Shown: one piece after another, positions 41,145 through 49,676 of the stretch
How positions within the stretch are numbered: position 1 is the stretch's first letter
Layout of the letters: each line of letters begins with the position of its first letter
Source: Streptomyces glaucescens
GTDB taxonomy: Bacteria; Actinomycetota; Actinomycetes; Streptomycetales; Streptomycetaceae
Assembly: GCF_000761215.1 (NCBI RefSeq)
Contig: NZ_CP009438.1
Coordinates: 7,048,501 to 7,112,500 of the forward strand
DNA: 64,000 nucleotides
Direction of reading: 5' to 3'
Made by a program: the position numbers and the translations under genes
The notes under the pieces: model-generated
What the model saw: only the letters and a program-made list of their open reading frames with translations
Database searches by the model: none
What the model was told of the DNA's origin: nothing

Positions 41145-44003
41145 TCAGCCCGGGTCGTCGAACATGGCCAGCAGGGCCTGCTCGTCCGTCTCCGGCGCGG
41201 GCTGTTCCGGCTGCGGGATCTGCTCGGCCCACACCGTCTTGCCCTGCGGCATGTAGCGGGCGCCCCAGCTCTTGGTGTACTGCGCCACCAGGAACAGGCC
41301 GCGCCCGCCCTCCTCGGTCGTGGCCGCCCGCCGGATGCGCGGGGAGGTGTTGCTGCGGTCGGACACCTCGCAGATCAGTGAGTCGTCGCGCAGCAACCGC
41401 AGGCTCACCGGTCCCTGGCCGCCGTAGCGCACGGCGTTGGTGACCAGCTCGCTGACCACCAGCCCGGTGCTGAAGTCCAGTTCCGGCATGCCCCACTCGG
41501 CGAGCTGGGCCCGGGTGAGCGCCCTGGCCCGTGCCACGGCCGCGGGCTCGGACGGGAACTCCCAGCACGCCACCCGTTCCTCGGGCAGCGCGTGCACCCG
41601 GGCCAGCAGGAGGGCCACGTCGTCGTGCGGGCCGCCGGGCGGGAGGGTGTCCGCGACCCGGTCGCAGATGTCCTCGAGCGCCGGACCGGCGCCCTCCAGC
41701 GCGGCCAGCAGCCGGCCGGTGCGCGCGTCGGTGTCCCCGTAGCCGCGGCTCTCCTTGAGCAGGCCGTCGGTGTACATCGTCAGCAGACTGCCCGGGGGCA
41801 GCTCGACGGTGGCGGACTCGTACGGCTGGAGGCCGCCGAGTCCGAGCGGCGGACCCGCCGGTACGTCGATCAGCTCCGCCTTGCCGCCCGGCGTCAGCAC
41901 GGCGGGCGGGGGATGACCGGCCCTCGCGGCCGTGCAGCGGGAGGACACCGGGTCGTAGATCGCGTACAGGCAGGTCGCCCCGGTCGCCGGGTCCTGCTCG
42001 CCGGCCGATTCGTCGGGGGCGCGGCTGACCAGGTCGTCCAGATGGGCCAGCACCTCCTCGGGCAGCAGGTCGAGACCGGCCAGCGTGCGTACCGCGGTGC
42101 GCAGCCGGCCCATGGTCGCCGCCGCCTGCAGACCGTTCCCGGGCACGTCCCCGACGACCAGCGCCACGCGCATCCCGGACAGCGGGATCGCGTCGAACCA
42201 GTCGCCGCCCACGCCCGCCCTGGCGTCCGCGGGCAGATAGCGCGTGGCCAGGTCGACGGTGCTCAGCCGGGGCAGGATGCGCGGCAGCAGGCTGCGCTGG
42301 AGGGTGAGGGAGGCGTGGTGCTCCCGGCGGTAGCGGCGGGCGTTGTCGATGCTGATCGCGGCGCGGGCGGCCAGTTCGCCCGCCAGCGTCAGGTCGTCCT
42401 CCTCGTACGGCTTGTTCCTGCCGCGGCGGTAGAACCCCGCCAGCCCCAGCAGGGAGCCCCGCGCGGACAGCGGAGCGGCCAGGTAGGAGTGCTCGCCCTC
42501 ACCGAGCAGGCCGACGGGGTGCACCCGGCCGGCCGGGTCGCCGGCCAGGGCGGCGGTCACCACCGAGTCCGTGACCGGCTGCCCGGCGTCCAGGCACCGC
42601 GCCTGGGGCGTACCGGCGGGGAAGCCGCTCGGCTCGTCCACGCCGCCGGTCCTGGTGCCGCGGGAGTCCTCGCCCGCCCAGACGGCCACCCGGCGCAGCG
42701 CCGCGCCGGGGCGCAGCCGCCCGGGCGGTGGCTCCTCGCCCGCCAGGACGCCCTCGACCAGGTCGACGACGACCACGTCGGCGAAGCGCGGCACGGCGAT
42801 TTCCGCCAGCTCCTCGGCGGTGCGCCGCATGTCCAGGGTGGTGCCGAGCCGGGCGCCCGCCTCGTTCAGCAGGGACAGCCGCCCACGGGCCTCGGCGGCG
42901 AGCCGGCCCACGCCCGGCTCGCCCACCAGCAGCAGCCATGCGTCGGCCGGCCCCGCGGCGTGCGGTTCGGACGGCGTACCGGGGTCCTTCGCCCCCGCTG
43001 TTCCGGTGGGCCGGTCCAGGAGCGGCACGTGGCGGCCGTCGGGGGCCGTGACGGTGCCGGGGCCGCCGCGCGCCGGCGAGCCGCCCGCGTCGCGGAAGCT
43101 GACCTCGACCGCCGCGCCCTCCGCGTCGCCGTGGTGCAGCTCCCGGCGGCGCAGCACGGCGACGCGACTGCCCGCGAGCGGCACCTCGGCGAACTCCTCA
43201 CCGGGTGAGGAGATCAGGTCGACGGCGCGTTCCAGGAGTGTCAGCCGCTCCTGCGCGGCCAGCCGGGGGGCCGTTCCGCCGGGCCGGGACAGCTCACCCG
43301 AGTCGAGGTGCAGCTCGGCGTGACCGCCGCGCTCCCTGGCCCGGTGGAAGGAGTCCATGAGCTCCAGCTCCCTGGCCGTGCTCAGCTCCAGCAGGCGTTC
43401 CCCGATGCGTTCGGTGGCGTCCTGCAGGACGAGCGCCATGCCCGGGTCGGCCAGCGCCCGGGGCACGGAGAGGTTGACCGCGCCCCGCACGGTGCCGCCC
43501 ACCGGGTCGCGCACCGGCGCGGCCATGCAGGTCAGCTCCTTGAGCCCGTGCAGGAAGTGTTCGTGGCCGACGACCACGAACGGCGCCCGGGTGCTCAGCA
43601 CCATGCTGACGCTGCTGGTGCCCATGAACCGCTCGTCGACGTTGGCGCCGGGCACCAGGGAGGCGGCGTCCATGAGTTCCAGCCCCGCCGGGTCGCCCCA
43701 GCGCTCGACGATGTTGGCCCGTGAGTCGGCCAGGGCCACGGTCACCGGCACGCCCGCGAACCGTTCGCGCAGCCGGGCCAGCACCGGCGCGGCCGCCCTG
43801 ATCAGCCGGGAGTCGGGGTCCAGGTCCCGCTCGACGGGCAGGTCCGCTCTCTCGCGGTCGATGCCGAGCGACTGCGAGCGCTGCCAGGAGGCCAGGATCT
43901 CCGGCCGTACCCCGCCGGCCGGCGGCCTCCGGTCGTCGCGATCACTGCCCGGAGCAGTTGGATACGAATCCACGGCATAAGGATAATCGGGCAAATGGGG
44001 CAT
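41145..44003 (-). CDS. Multidomain SpoIIE-type phosphatase with GAF sensors and anti-sigma-like ATPase
   Basis: 952 residues. Order of parts: an AcoR-like N-terminal segment (RPEILASWQRSQSLGID) with a GAF domain (about 85-220); a linker with a second sensor region; a GAF domain (about 380-565, LSLLNEAGARLGTTLDMRRTAEELAEIAVPRFADVVVVDLV); a PP2C/SpoIIE phosphatase (about 575-790, GGDWFDAIPLSGMRVALVVGDVPGNG and AGHPPPAVLT); and an HATPase_c_2 domain (about 810-935, SELVTNAVRYGG and EEGGRGLFLVAQ). Such proteins dephosphorylate anti-sigma antagonists and can also act as serine kinases on them. It combines sensing, phosphatase and kinase in one chain. No membrane segment is seen. Confidence 0.88.
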   Translation of the reverse strand: MPHLPDYPYAVDSYPTAPGSDRDDRRPPAGGVRPEILASWQRSQSLGIDRERADLPVERDLDPDSRLIRAAAPVLARLRERFAGVPVTVALADSRANIVERWGDPAGLELMDAASLVPGANVDERFMGTSSVSMVLSTRAPFVVVGHEHFLHGLKELTCMAAPVRDPVGGTVRGAVNLSVPRALADPGMALVLQDATERIGERLLELSTARELELMDSFHRARERGGHAELHLDSGELSRPGGTAPRLAAQERLTLLERAVDLISSPGEEFAEVPLAGSRVAVLRRRELHHGDAEGAAVEVSFRDAGGSPARGGPGTVTAPDGRHVPLLDRPTGTAGAKDPGTPSEPHAAGPADAWLLLVGEPGVGRLAAEARGRLSLLNEAGARLGTTLDMRRTAEELAEIAVPRFADVVVVDLVEGVLAGEEPPPGRLRPGAALRRVAVWAGEDSRGTRTGGVDEPSGFPAGTPQARCLDAGQPVTDSVVTAALAGDPAGRVHPVGLLGEGEHSYLAAPLSARGSLLGLAGFYRRGRNKPYEEDDLTLAGELAARAAISIDNARRYRREHHASLTLQRSLLPRILPRLSTVDLATRYLPADARAGVGGDWFDAIPLSGMRVALVVGDVPGNGLQAAATMGRLRTAVRTLAGLDLLPEEVLAHLDDLVSRAPDESAGEQDPATGATCLYAIYDPVSSRCTAARAGHPPPAVLTPGGKAELIDVPAGPPLGLGGLQPYESATVELPPGSLLTMYTDGLLKESRGYGDTDARTGRLLAALEGAGPALEDICDRVADTLPPGGPHDDVALLLARVHALPEERVACWEFPSEPAAVARARALTRAQLAEWGMPELDFSTGLVVSELVTNAVRYGGQGPVSLRLLRDDSLICEVSDRSNTSPRIRRAATTEEGGRGLFLVAQYTKSWGARYMPQGKTVWAEQIPQPEQPAPETDEQALLAMFDDPG

Positions 44004-44184
44004 CTGCTCGGTGTGGGTGCTCCCGGGCCCCCGGCGGACGGCAGCGGGACCGGCCGCCCGGACGCGGGCGCCGGTACGGGCGTCGACGTCCCCCAGGGCG
44101 AGGCCGGACCCGGTCAGGGCCGGCGGGAGGCCGTCGTCGGCCGGCGCGGACGCCGCGACCGGTGGCCTCCGGTTCGCGCGCCCC

Positions 44185-44946
44185 TCACGCGTGGGACAAG
44201 GCGAAGGAGACGAGGAAGCCGCTGACCGTGACCAGGCCGATGGCCAGGTGCGCGTCCTCGAAGGCCTCCGGGATCATCGTGTCGGCGATCATGGCGAGGA
44301 TCGCCCCGGCCGCCACCGCCGTCACCGCGGCGATCACCGCCGGGGAGAACGCGCCGACGACCGTGTAGCCGAGGACGGCCGACACGGTGCTGGCCGCGGC
44401 GATCGCGCCCCACACACCGAAGACGTAGGCCTTGCCGCGGCCCGCTCGCTTCATCCCGGCGGAGCTGGACAGCCCCTCCGGGACGTTGCTGATGAACACG
44501 GCCGCCACGGTCACCAGACTCACCGCGCCGCCGTCCAGCAGGCTCACCCCGATCACGGCCGACTCGGGCACCCCGTCCAGCAGCGCGCCGAGCGCCAGCG
44601 CCAGCCCGGAGCCGCCCTGCTGCGCCTCCGACGGCTGCGCGTGCGCCTGGTGGCGGCCCGAGCGTTTGCGGTGCCGGGCACCACGGCGGGCCAGCCAGAG
44701 GTTGCCGGCGGTGTAGGCGCCCGCGCCGACGAGCGTGCCGATCGCCGCCGGGGCCAGCCCGCCCTGATCGTAGGCCTCGGCGACCAGCTCGAAGGAGACC
44801 GCCGAGATCAGCACCCCCGCGCCGAACGCCATCACCAGGGCGATCGCCGTCTGCGGCACCGGCAGTCCGAAACCGATCCCCGCACCCAGCAGCAGCGCCG
44901 ACCCCGCCACCAGCCCCCACAGTCCCGCCTGCAACACATCGATCAT
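44185..44946 (-). CDS. ZIP-family metal transporter
   Basis: 253 residues, eight hydrophobic segments. The metal-path motifs are ALLDGVPESAVIG in helix IV and SNVPEGLSSSAGM in helix V (H replaced by S in the usual HNxPEG). The variable cytoplasmic loop between helices III and IV carries several His (RHRKRSGRHQAHAQP), typical of ZIP proteins. It probably imports Zn2+, Fe2+ or Mn2+; zinc is the common guess. No Zur box was recognised upstream. Confidence 0.82.
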   Translation of the reverse strand: MIDVLQAGLWGLVAGSALLLGAGIGFGLPVPQTAIALVMAFGAGVLISAVSFELVAEAYDQGGLAPAAIGTLVGAGAYTAGNLWLARRGARHRKRSGRHQAHAQPSEAQQGGSGLALALGALLDGVPESAVIGVSLLDGGAVSLVTVAAVFISNVPEGLSSSAGMKRAGRGKAYVFGVWGAIAAASTVSAVLGYTVVGAFSPAVIAAVTAVAAGAILAMIADTMIPEAFEDAHLAIGLVTVSGFLVSFALSHA

Positions 44947-45018
44947 GCGCTCACCAGTACCCAGCGGCGGGCCACTGCGCTCCTCGAAGCCGGTGACCGG
45001 CGCGGCCGTGCGGCCGTA

Positions 45019-45070
45019 CGACGAGGCGGGGCACCCCCGGCACGGCCGCCGGGGGTGCCCCGCCTCGTCG
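45019..45070 (-). terminator. Perfect 23-bp hairpin terminator
   Basis: Left arm 45019-45041 and right arm 45048-45070 match at all 23 positions with a 6-base loop. It lies just beyond the stop (45079) of the amino-acid permease gene. It is the longest perfect stem in the window. Confidence 0.85.
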
Positions 45071-45078
45071 GGGAGTGA

Positions 45079-46566
45079 TCAGTCCCGCGGGCGTCCCGCC
45101 GTCTCCAGCCGCTTGTCCCCGTCGCCGTCGGCGACCGTGCCGCGCGCCGTGACCTGCGGGTTGCTCGCCTTCAGGATCGCCCAGCCGATCGCCAGGCACA
45201 CGGCCCAGCCGGCGCCCACGTACAGCGAGACGCGGCTGTCCGGGTCGATGGCGATGAGCACGGTCACCATCAGCAGGAACGCCACGGCGATCCAGCTGCA
45301 CACGGTGCCGCCCGGGGCGGGGAAGGACGAGGCGGGCAGGCGCCCGGCGACCACCGCGCGGCGGTAGAGGATGTGGCTGACGAGGATCATCAGCCAGGTC
45401 CAGATGCCGGCGGCGGTGGCCACCGAGGTGACGTAACCGAAGGCCTTCTCCGGGACGACGTAGTTGAGGATCACGCCGATGCCCATCAGCGCGGCGGAGA
45501 GGGAGATGCCGAGCGCCGGCGTCTTGGTGGAGCTCAGCCTCCCGAGGGCCTTGGGAGCCTCGGAGTTGGCGGCCAGGCCCCGCAGCATGCGGCCCGTGGA
45601 GTACATGCCGGAGTTGCAGGACGACAGCGCGGCCGTCAGGACGACGAAGTTGACGATCGCCGCGCCCGCCGGGATGCCGATCTTCGCGAAGGCCGCCACG
45701 AAGGGGCTCACGCCCGCCTCGAACTCGGTCCACTTGACCACCATCAGGATCACGCTGAGCGCACCGACGTAGAAGACGATGATCCGCCACGGCAGGGTGT
45801 TGATGGCCTTGGGGAGGGTCTTCTCCGGGTTCTCCGACTCGCCCGCGGTGACACCGACCAGCTCGACGGCGAGGTAGGCGAACATGACGCCCTGCAGGGT
45901 CATCAGGCTGGAGCCGATGCCCTTGGGGAAGATGCCGTCATGGGCCCAGATGTTGGACACCGCGGCGGTGTCACCGGCCTGGCTGAAGCCGAAGGTGACG
46001 ACACCGAGACCGATCACGATCATGCCGACGAGGGCGGTGACCTTGACCATCGAGAACCAGAACTCGATCTCGCCGAAGATCTTCACCGAGATGAGGTTGG
46101 CGAGGTAGAGAACCACCAGGAAGACGAGGGCGGTGACCCATTGCGGGATCTCGGGGAACCAGTAGTTCACGTAGATCGCCGCGGCCGTCAGCTCGGCCAT
46201 GCCGGTGACGACCCACATGAGCCAGTACGTCCACCCGGTCACGAACCCGAAGAACGGGCCGAGGAACTCGCGGGCGTACTCCGAGAAGGAGCCCGACACC
46301 GGCCGGTAGAGGAGCAGCTCGCCGAGCGCCCGCATGATGAAGAACACGATCACGCCGGCGAGGGCGTACATGAAGATGAGGCTGGGGCCGGCCTTCTCGA
46401 TGTTCGCGCCCGCGCCCAGGAAGAGGCCCACGCCGATGGCGCCGCCGATCGCGATCATCTGGACCTGACGGCTGCCGAGCCCGCGCTCGTAACCCTCCTC
46501 GGGAACGCCTCCCGAAGCTCCGTCGCCGTTGCCGTTGCTGTGCTTGTCGACCTGCACTGAGGTCAT
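45079..46566 (-). CDS. Amino-acid permease (APC superfamily, AAT family)
   Basis: 495 residues, 12 membrane segments. The start of helix 1, VQMIAIGGAIGVGLFLGAG, is the AAT signature. SGSFSEYAREFLGPFFGFVTGWTYW and GESENPEKTLPKAINTLPWRI are equally characteristic. It is a proton-coupled importer of an amino acid such as GABA, asparagine, serine/alanine or an aromatic residue; the substrate cannot be fixed from sequence. I chose ATG 46566; an in-frame ATG eight codons upstream (46590) is possible. It is monocistronic with the strong terminator at 45019-45070. Confidence 0.9.
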   Translation of the reverse strand: MTSVQVDKHSNGNGDGASGGVPEEGYERGLGSRQVQMIAIGGAIGVGLFLGAGANIEKAGPSLIFMYALAGVIVFFIMRALGELLLYRPVSGSFSEYAREFLGPFFGFVTGWTYWLMWVVTGMAELTAAAIYVNYWFPEIPQWVTALVFLVVLYLANLISVKIFGEIEFWFSMVKVTALVGMIVIGLGVVTFGFSQAGDTAAVSNIWAHDGIFPKGIGSSLMTLQGVMFAYLAVELVGVTAGESENPEKTLPKAINTLPWRIIVFYVGALSVILMVVKWTEFEAGVSPFVAAFAKIGIPAGAAIVNFVVLTAALSSCNSGMYSTGRMLRGLAANSEAPKALGRLSSTKTPALGISLSAALMGIGVILNYVVPEKAFGYVTSVATAAGIWTWLMILVSHILYRRAVVAGRLPASSFPAPGGTVCSWIAVAFLLMVTVLIAIDPDSRVSLYVGAGWAVCLAIGWAILKASNPQVTARGTVADGDGDKRLETAGRPRD

Positions 46567-46978
46567 GTGTGGTGCGCCTTTCCGCTCCATACCGACCTGC
46601 ACCGCTCTCGGCGTCAGATCGGGTTCCGATCCCCCGGACACTGCTGGAGTTGCATACCGGCGGTCGGCCGGCTCAGCGCCCCTGCCCGGACATGGGTGTC
46701 GTCCGGCAGGTGGTCGGGAAGGTGTATCACGCCGCGTGACGGCTGACTGTGACGCGGACCACGCGAAGAAACCGGCAATCCCGTCAAACAAGGGAAACGG
46801 CGCAACACGGTGACCGGATCGTTATTCGGATCTGAGGGTCCGCTGAGCGAACGCGGGGGTGCCGCTCCGCGGGAGCGACGGGAGTCACCGGCCGCGGTGC
46901 GCGCGGGGGAGCGGTCCCGCTGTCACTTGGGTGTGCCGATGAGTTCTCCGCCAAGGGGCTAGTGGAGAGCCCCCGCGG
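46567..46978. other. Intergenic region upstream of the amino-acid permease
   Basis: About 412 bp with no gene recognised. The middle (46740-46840) is comparatively AT-rich and probably contains the permease promoter. No clear palindrome was found. Confidence 0.35.
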
Positions 46979-47416
46979 TCAGCCGCGGCGCGGCGGCACC
47001 GGGTCGTACGCGCCCCTGCGGCGGGCGGCGCCGGGGCGGCAGCGCAGCAGCCGCGCCAGGACCAGGCGGCTGCCGCGCAGCGCGCCGTGGCGGTGGAGCG
47101 CCTTGACCGCGTAGGTGGAGCAGCTCGGTGTGTACGGGCAGCACGCGGGCGTGGCGGGGCTGACGGCGACGCGGTAGTGCCGTACGAAGCGGTACAGCAC
47201 GGCGGCCGCTCGCCCGCCCGGAACGGGTGCGGCCGGGTCCGGTCCGTGTCCGGCGGCGGTGAGCGAAGGGCGCAGGACGGCCGACAGCAGGGCCGCCTGC
47301 GTCCACGCGCCGCCACAGCAGCACGGGTGCGTCAGCGTGTCCAGCGCTCCCGCGCAGCACCCCTCGTCCTTCTCCTCCGCGTCGTTCCCACGGCCGTGTC
47401 CGCGGTCGCGCGCCAT
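46979..47416 (-). CDS. yidD: YidD-family membrane protein insertion efficiency factor
   Basis: 145 residues from ATG 47416, preceded by GGGGAGG 9 bases upstream. The YidD domain is at about 65-145: LYRFVRHYRVAVSPATPACCPYTPSCSTYAVKALHRHG and GSRLVLARLLRC, ending YDPVP. YidD assists insertion of inner membrane proteins with YidC. The N-terminal extension is unusual: it is Cys-rich (GCCAGALDTLTHPCCCGG). The gene is away from rnpA/yidC, so it is probably an additional copy. Confidence 0.85.
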   Translation of the reverse strand: MARDRGHGRGNDAEEKDEGCCAGALDTLTHPCCCGGAWTQAALLSAVLRPSLTAAGHGPDPAAPVPGGRAAAVLYRFVRHYRVAVSPATPACCPYTPSCSTYAVKALHRHGALRGSRLVLARLLRCRPGAARRRGAYDPVPPRRG

Positions 47417-47624
47417 GATGTCGATCCTCCCCGTCGCGGTCGGAAGATCATACGAAGGGGTGGGCGGTGACGAGCGGACGCGGTGCGACCGCGCCTCGGT
47501 GACGCGACCGGCCGCCGACCGCGTGGGCCCACCGGACGCAGTCGGCTCGGACACCCTCGGCCCGCTCGGCCCGCTCGACCGGTTCACGGCCCTGCGGACG
47601 TGGCGGAGCCGCGGCAGAGGGGGC

Positions 47625-49430
47625 CTACAGGCCCAGCCCGGCGAGGCCGAGGAGCGACTGCTCCGCGCCCGCCGCGTTCGACGCGCTCGACGCGTCCGGC
47701 GTCTCCTCGGGGCTGCGGCAGACGATCTCGTCGCGCGGGGTGTAGTGCGTGCGGAACGGTTCCCGCTTCACCTCGCGCCCGCCGTCGTAGAAGACCCGCT
47801 GGACGGTGACGTCGAAGCCCTGGAGCGGGGTCTGCGGCACGCACTCCTCGTCGGTGCGCACCTTCCGCTCCGGCTCCCGCACCTGTGTGCGCGGGCCCTT
47901 CACGGACTTGATCTCGTCGTACTTCTTCGTGCCGAGGAAGCTGACGGTCACGGAGGTCTCGGTGGACTGCGCCTCGATGTAGAGGGCGTGGCCGGTGTCG
48001 TTGGTGAACCGCAGGTCGAGGCTGCCCCAGGCGACCGTGGCCTCCCGTCCCTCGGGGTACCGCTCGATGTAGAAGGAATGGGCGCCGTGCTCCACGGGCT
48101 TGACCCCGGCGAAGAACATGGCGTTGAAGACGGTGGTCGCCACGGCGGACACCCCGCCGCCGGGCGCCTTGGTGTACCGGTCGTCGAGGATCATGATGCC
48201 GTCGGTGAAGCCGTTGGCCTCGGTGCGCTCCCCGACGGTGCGGTTGAAGCTCCAGGTCTCGTTCGGCTTGACGAGGGAGCCGTTGATGAGTTCCACGGCC
48301 CGGCCCACGTTCTGGGTGCGGTAGGCGGCCGGTTCGAAGTCGACGGTGAAGGAGGACAGCTTCTCCGTCACGCCGAGCCGGGCGGCGTTCTCGCGCGTCA
48401 GTTCCGGCTGGACGGTGCGCGTGGCGATCTCGCCGGTGCGAGCGGCGCCGGACGCGGTGAGCAGGGGCATGACGGCCTTGCCCAGGGCCTTGGCGGTGAC
48501 CTCCTGGGCGGGGGTGCCGTCGGCCGTCACCACGGCCTTGTCGCCGCTGGGCCCGAGCCGGGCGTTCTTCGCGGTGGCGGGGAGCGCGGCGAGCGGCTCG
48601 GCCACCGCGGGGGCGGCGCGCAGGCCCTTCTCGTCGAGGTGCGGGCGCAGTCGCCCGTCGGCGTCCGGCCGCAGCGACAGGTACGCACCGAGCACATCCG
48701 GGCCGACCGTGAAGCGCTGACCGCCGGCGGTGAGCGTGACGGGTGCCGACACGGCGGGTCCGGCGAACTCGCGTACGGCCCGCCGCACCTCGTCCGCCCC
48801 GGTCTTCGGCTGGGTCTCGCGACCCGGCAGCACGGTCACCGGATGCTGCTCGGCCCGCTCGAAAGCCGCCCGCAGCGCGTCGACGGAGGCGTCCTGGTCG
48901 AGGGTGAACCCCGTGCGCGGCGCGACCTGCCGCACCGTGCCGTCGGCGAACGTGACGGCGCCCTCGCGAGGCGTGTGGTCGCGTGTCTTCGCCAGCTCCG
49001 CGACGGCGGAGCGGGCCCTGTCCTCGTCCATCCGGACGACCGGCTCGACGGCGCCGCCCGAACGGAACAGGCCGCCGATCGCGCTGACCGGGTCCAGGCC
49101 GCTGATCGCGGCCCGGTCCACGGTCCGCTCGGCGTCGAAGGCGAGCCCGGCCTGCCGCGGCTCGACCGTGTCGGTACGGCCGCCCGCGCGCACGGTGATC
49201 TCCCGCGGGCCCGTGGCGGGCAGGCCGTCCTCCAGCTTCCGCACGGCCTCGGCGCGGCTGAGACCTCCGATGTCCACCCCGCGGACGGTCGTGCCGTCCT
49301 CGATCTCCCCGCCCGCGACGAGCAGCCCGGCGAGATACAGGCCGCCGACACCGATGGTCAGCGCACCGCCCGCCAGGACGGCGGGCGGGAGCGCGGCTAT
49401 GTGGGGGAGGGAGGGCTTACGGGGGCGCAT
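47625..49430 (-). CDS. VanW-family protein with peptidoglycan-binding domains
   Basis: 601 residues from ATG 49430. One N-terminal membrane anchor (PPAVLAGGALTIGVGGLYLAGLLV) is followed by two repeats of the YoaR-like putative peptidoglycan-binding domain (about 45-330, with GVDIGGLSRAEAVRKL). The VanW domain (about 360-500) contains NETWSFNRTVGERTEANGF, GGGVSAVATTVFNAMFFAG and SFYIERYPEGREATVAWGSLDLRFTNDT. It is located outside the membrane, likely at the cell wall. The VanW function is not settled. The gene is monocistronic. Confidence 0.87.
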   Translation of the reverse strand: MRPRKPSLPHIAALPPAVLAGGALTIGVGGLYLAGLLVAGGEIEDGTTVRGVDIGGLSRAEAVRKLEDGLPATGPREITVRAGGRTDTVEPRQAGLAFDAERTVDRAAISGLDPVSAIGGLFRSGGAVEPVVRMDEDRARSAVAELAKTRDHTPREGAVTFADGTVRQVAPRTGFTLDQDASVDALRAAFERAEQHPVTVLPGRETQPKTGADEVRRAVREFAGPAVSAPVTLTAGGQRFTVGPDVLGAYLSLRPDADGRLRPHLDEKGLRAAPAVAEPLAALPATAKNARLGPSGDKAVVTADGTPAQEVTAKALGKAVMPLLTASGAARTGEIATRTVQPELTRENAARLGVTEKLSSFTVDFEPAAYRTQNVGRAVELINGSLVKPNETWSFNRTVGERTEANGFTDGIMILDDRYTKAPGGGVSAVATTVFNAMFFAGVKPVEHGAHSFYIERYPEGREATVAWGSLDLRFTNDTGHALYIEAQSTETSVTVSFLGTKKYDEIKSVKGPRTQVREPERKVRTDEECVPQTPLQGFDVTVQRVFYDGGREVKREPFRTHYTPRDEIVCRSPEETPDASSASNAAGAEQSLLGLAGLGL

Positions 49431-49589
49431 GGGTCTCCTGTGAACGGGCAGAGGGCACCCCTTCAAACTACCGACATATGCGCCATGGGTGGAATTGCCC
49501 AGGTCACACGTGAGATATCGGACGCCGGTGCGGGGTGCGACACCCGTCCGCGCCCGCGGGCTTTCGGCCCTCGGCGCCCGCACCATCCC

Positions 49590-49676
49590 GGTGCCCGGTG
49601 CCCGGTGCCCGGTGCCCGGTGCCCGGTGCCCGGTGCCCGGTGCCCGGTGCCCGGTGGCGGTCGGCGGTCGGCGGTC
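49590..49676. repeat. Two adjacent heptamer arrays
   Basis: GGTGCCC is repeated nine times perfectly (49590-49652) with a partial tenth, then GGCGGTC three times (49656-49676). The array ends within the stop codon of the minus-strand beta-propeller gene and lies about 160 bp upstream of the VanW gene start. The unit length of 7 keeps shifting frame, consistent with non-coding DNA. Confidence 0.9.

Noticed and set aside
49590..49676. CRISPR array
   Set aside because: The units are 7-bp tandem repeats without spacers, and no cas genes are present.
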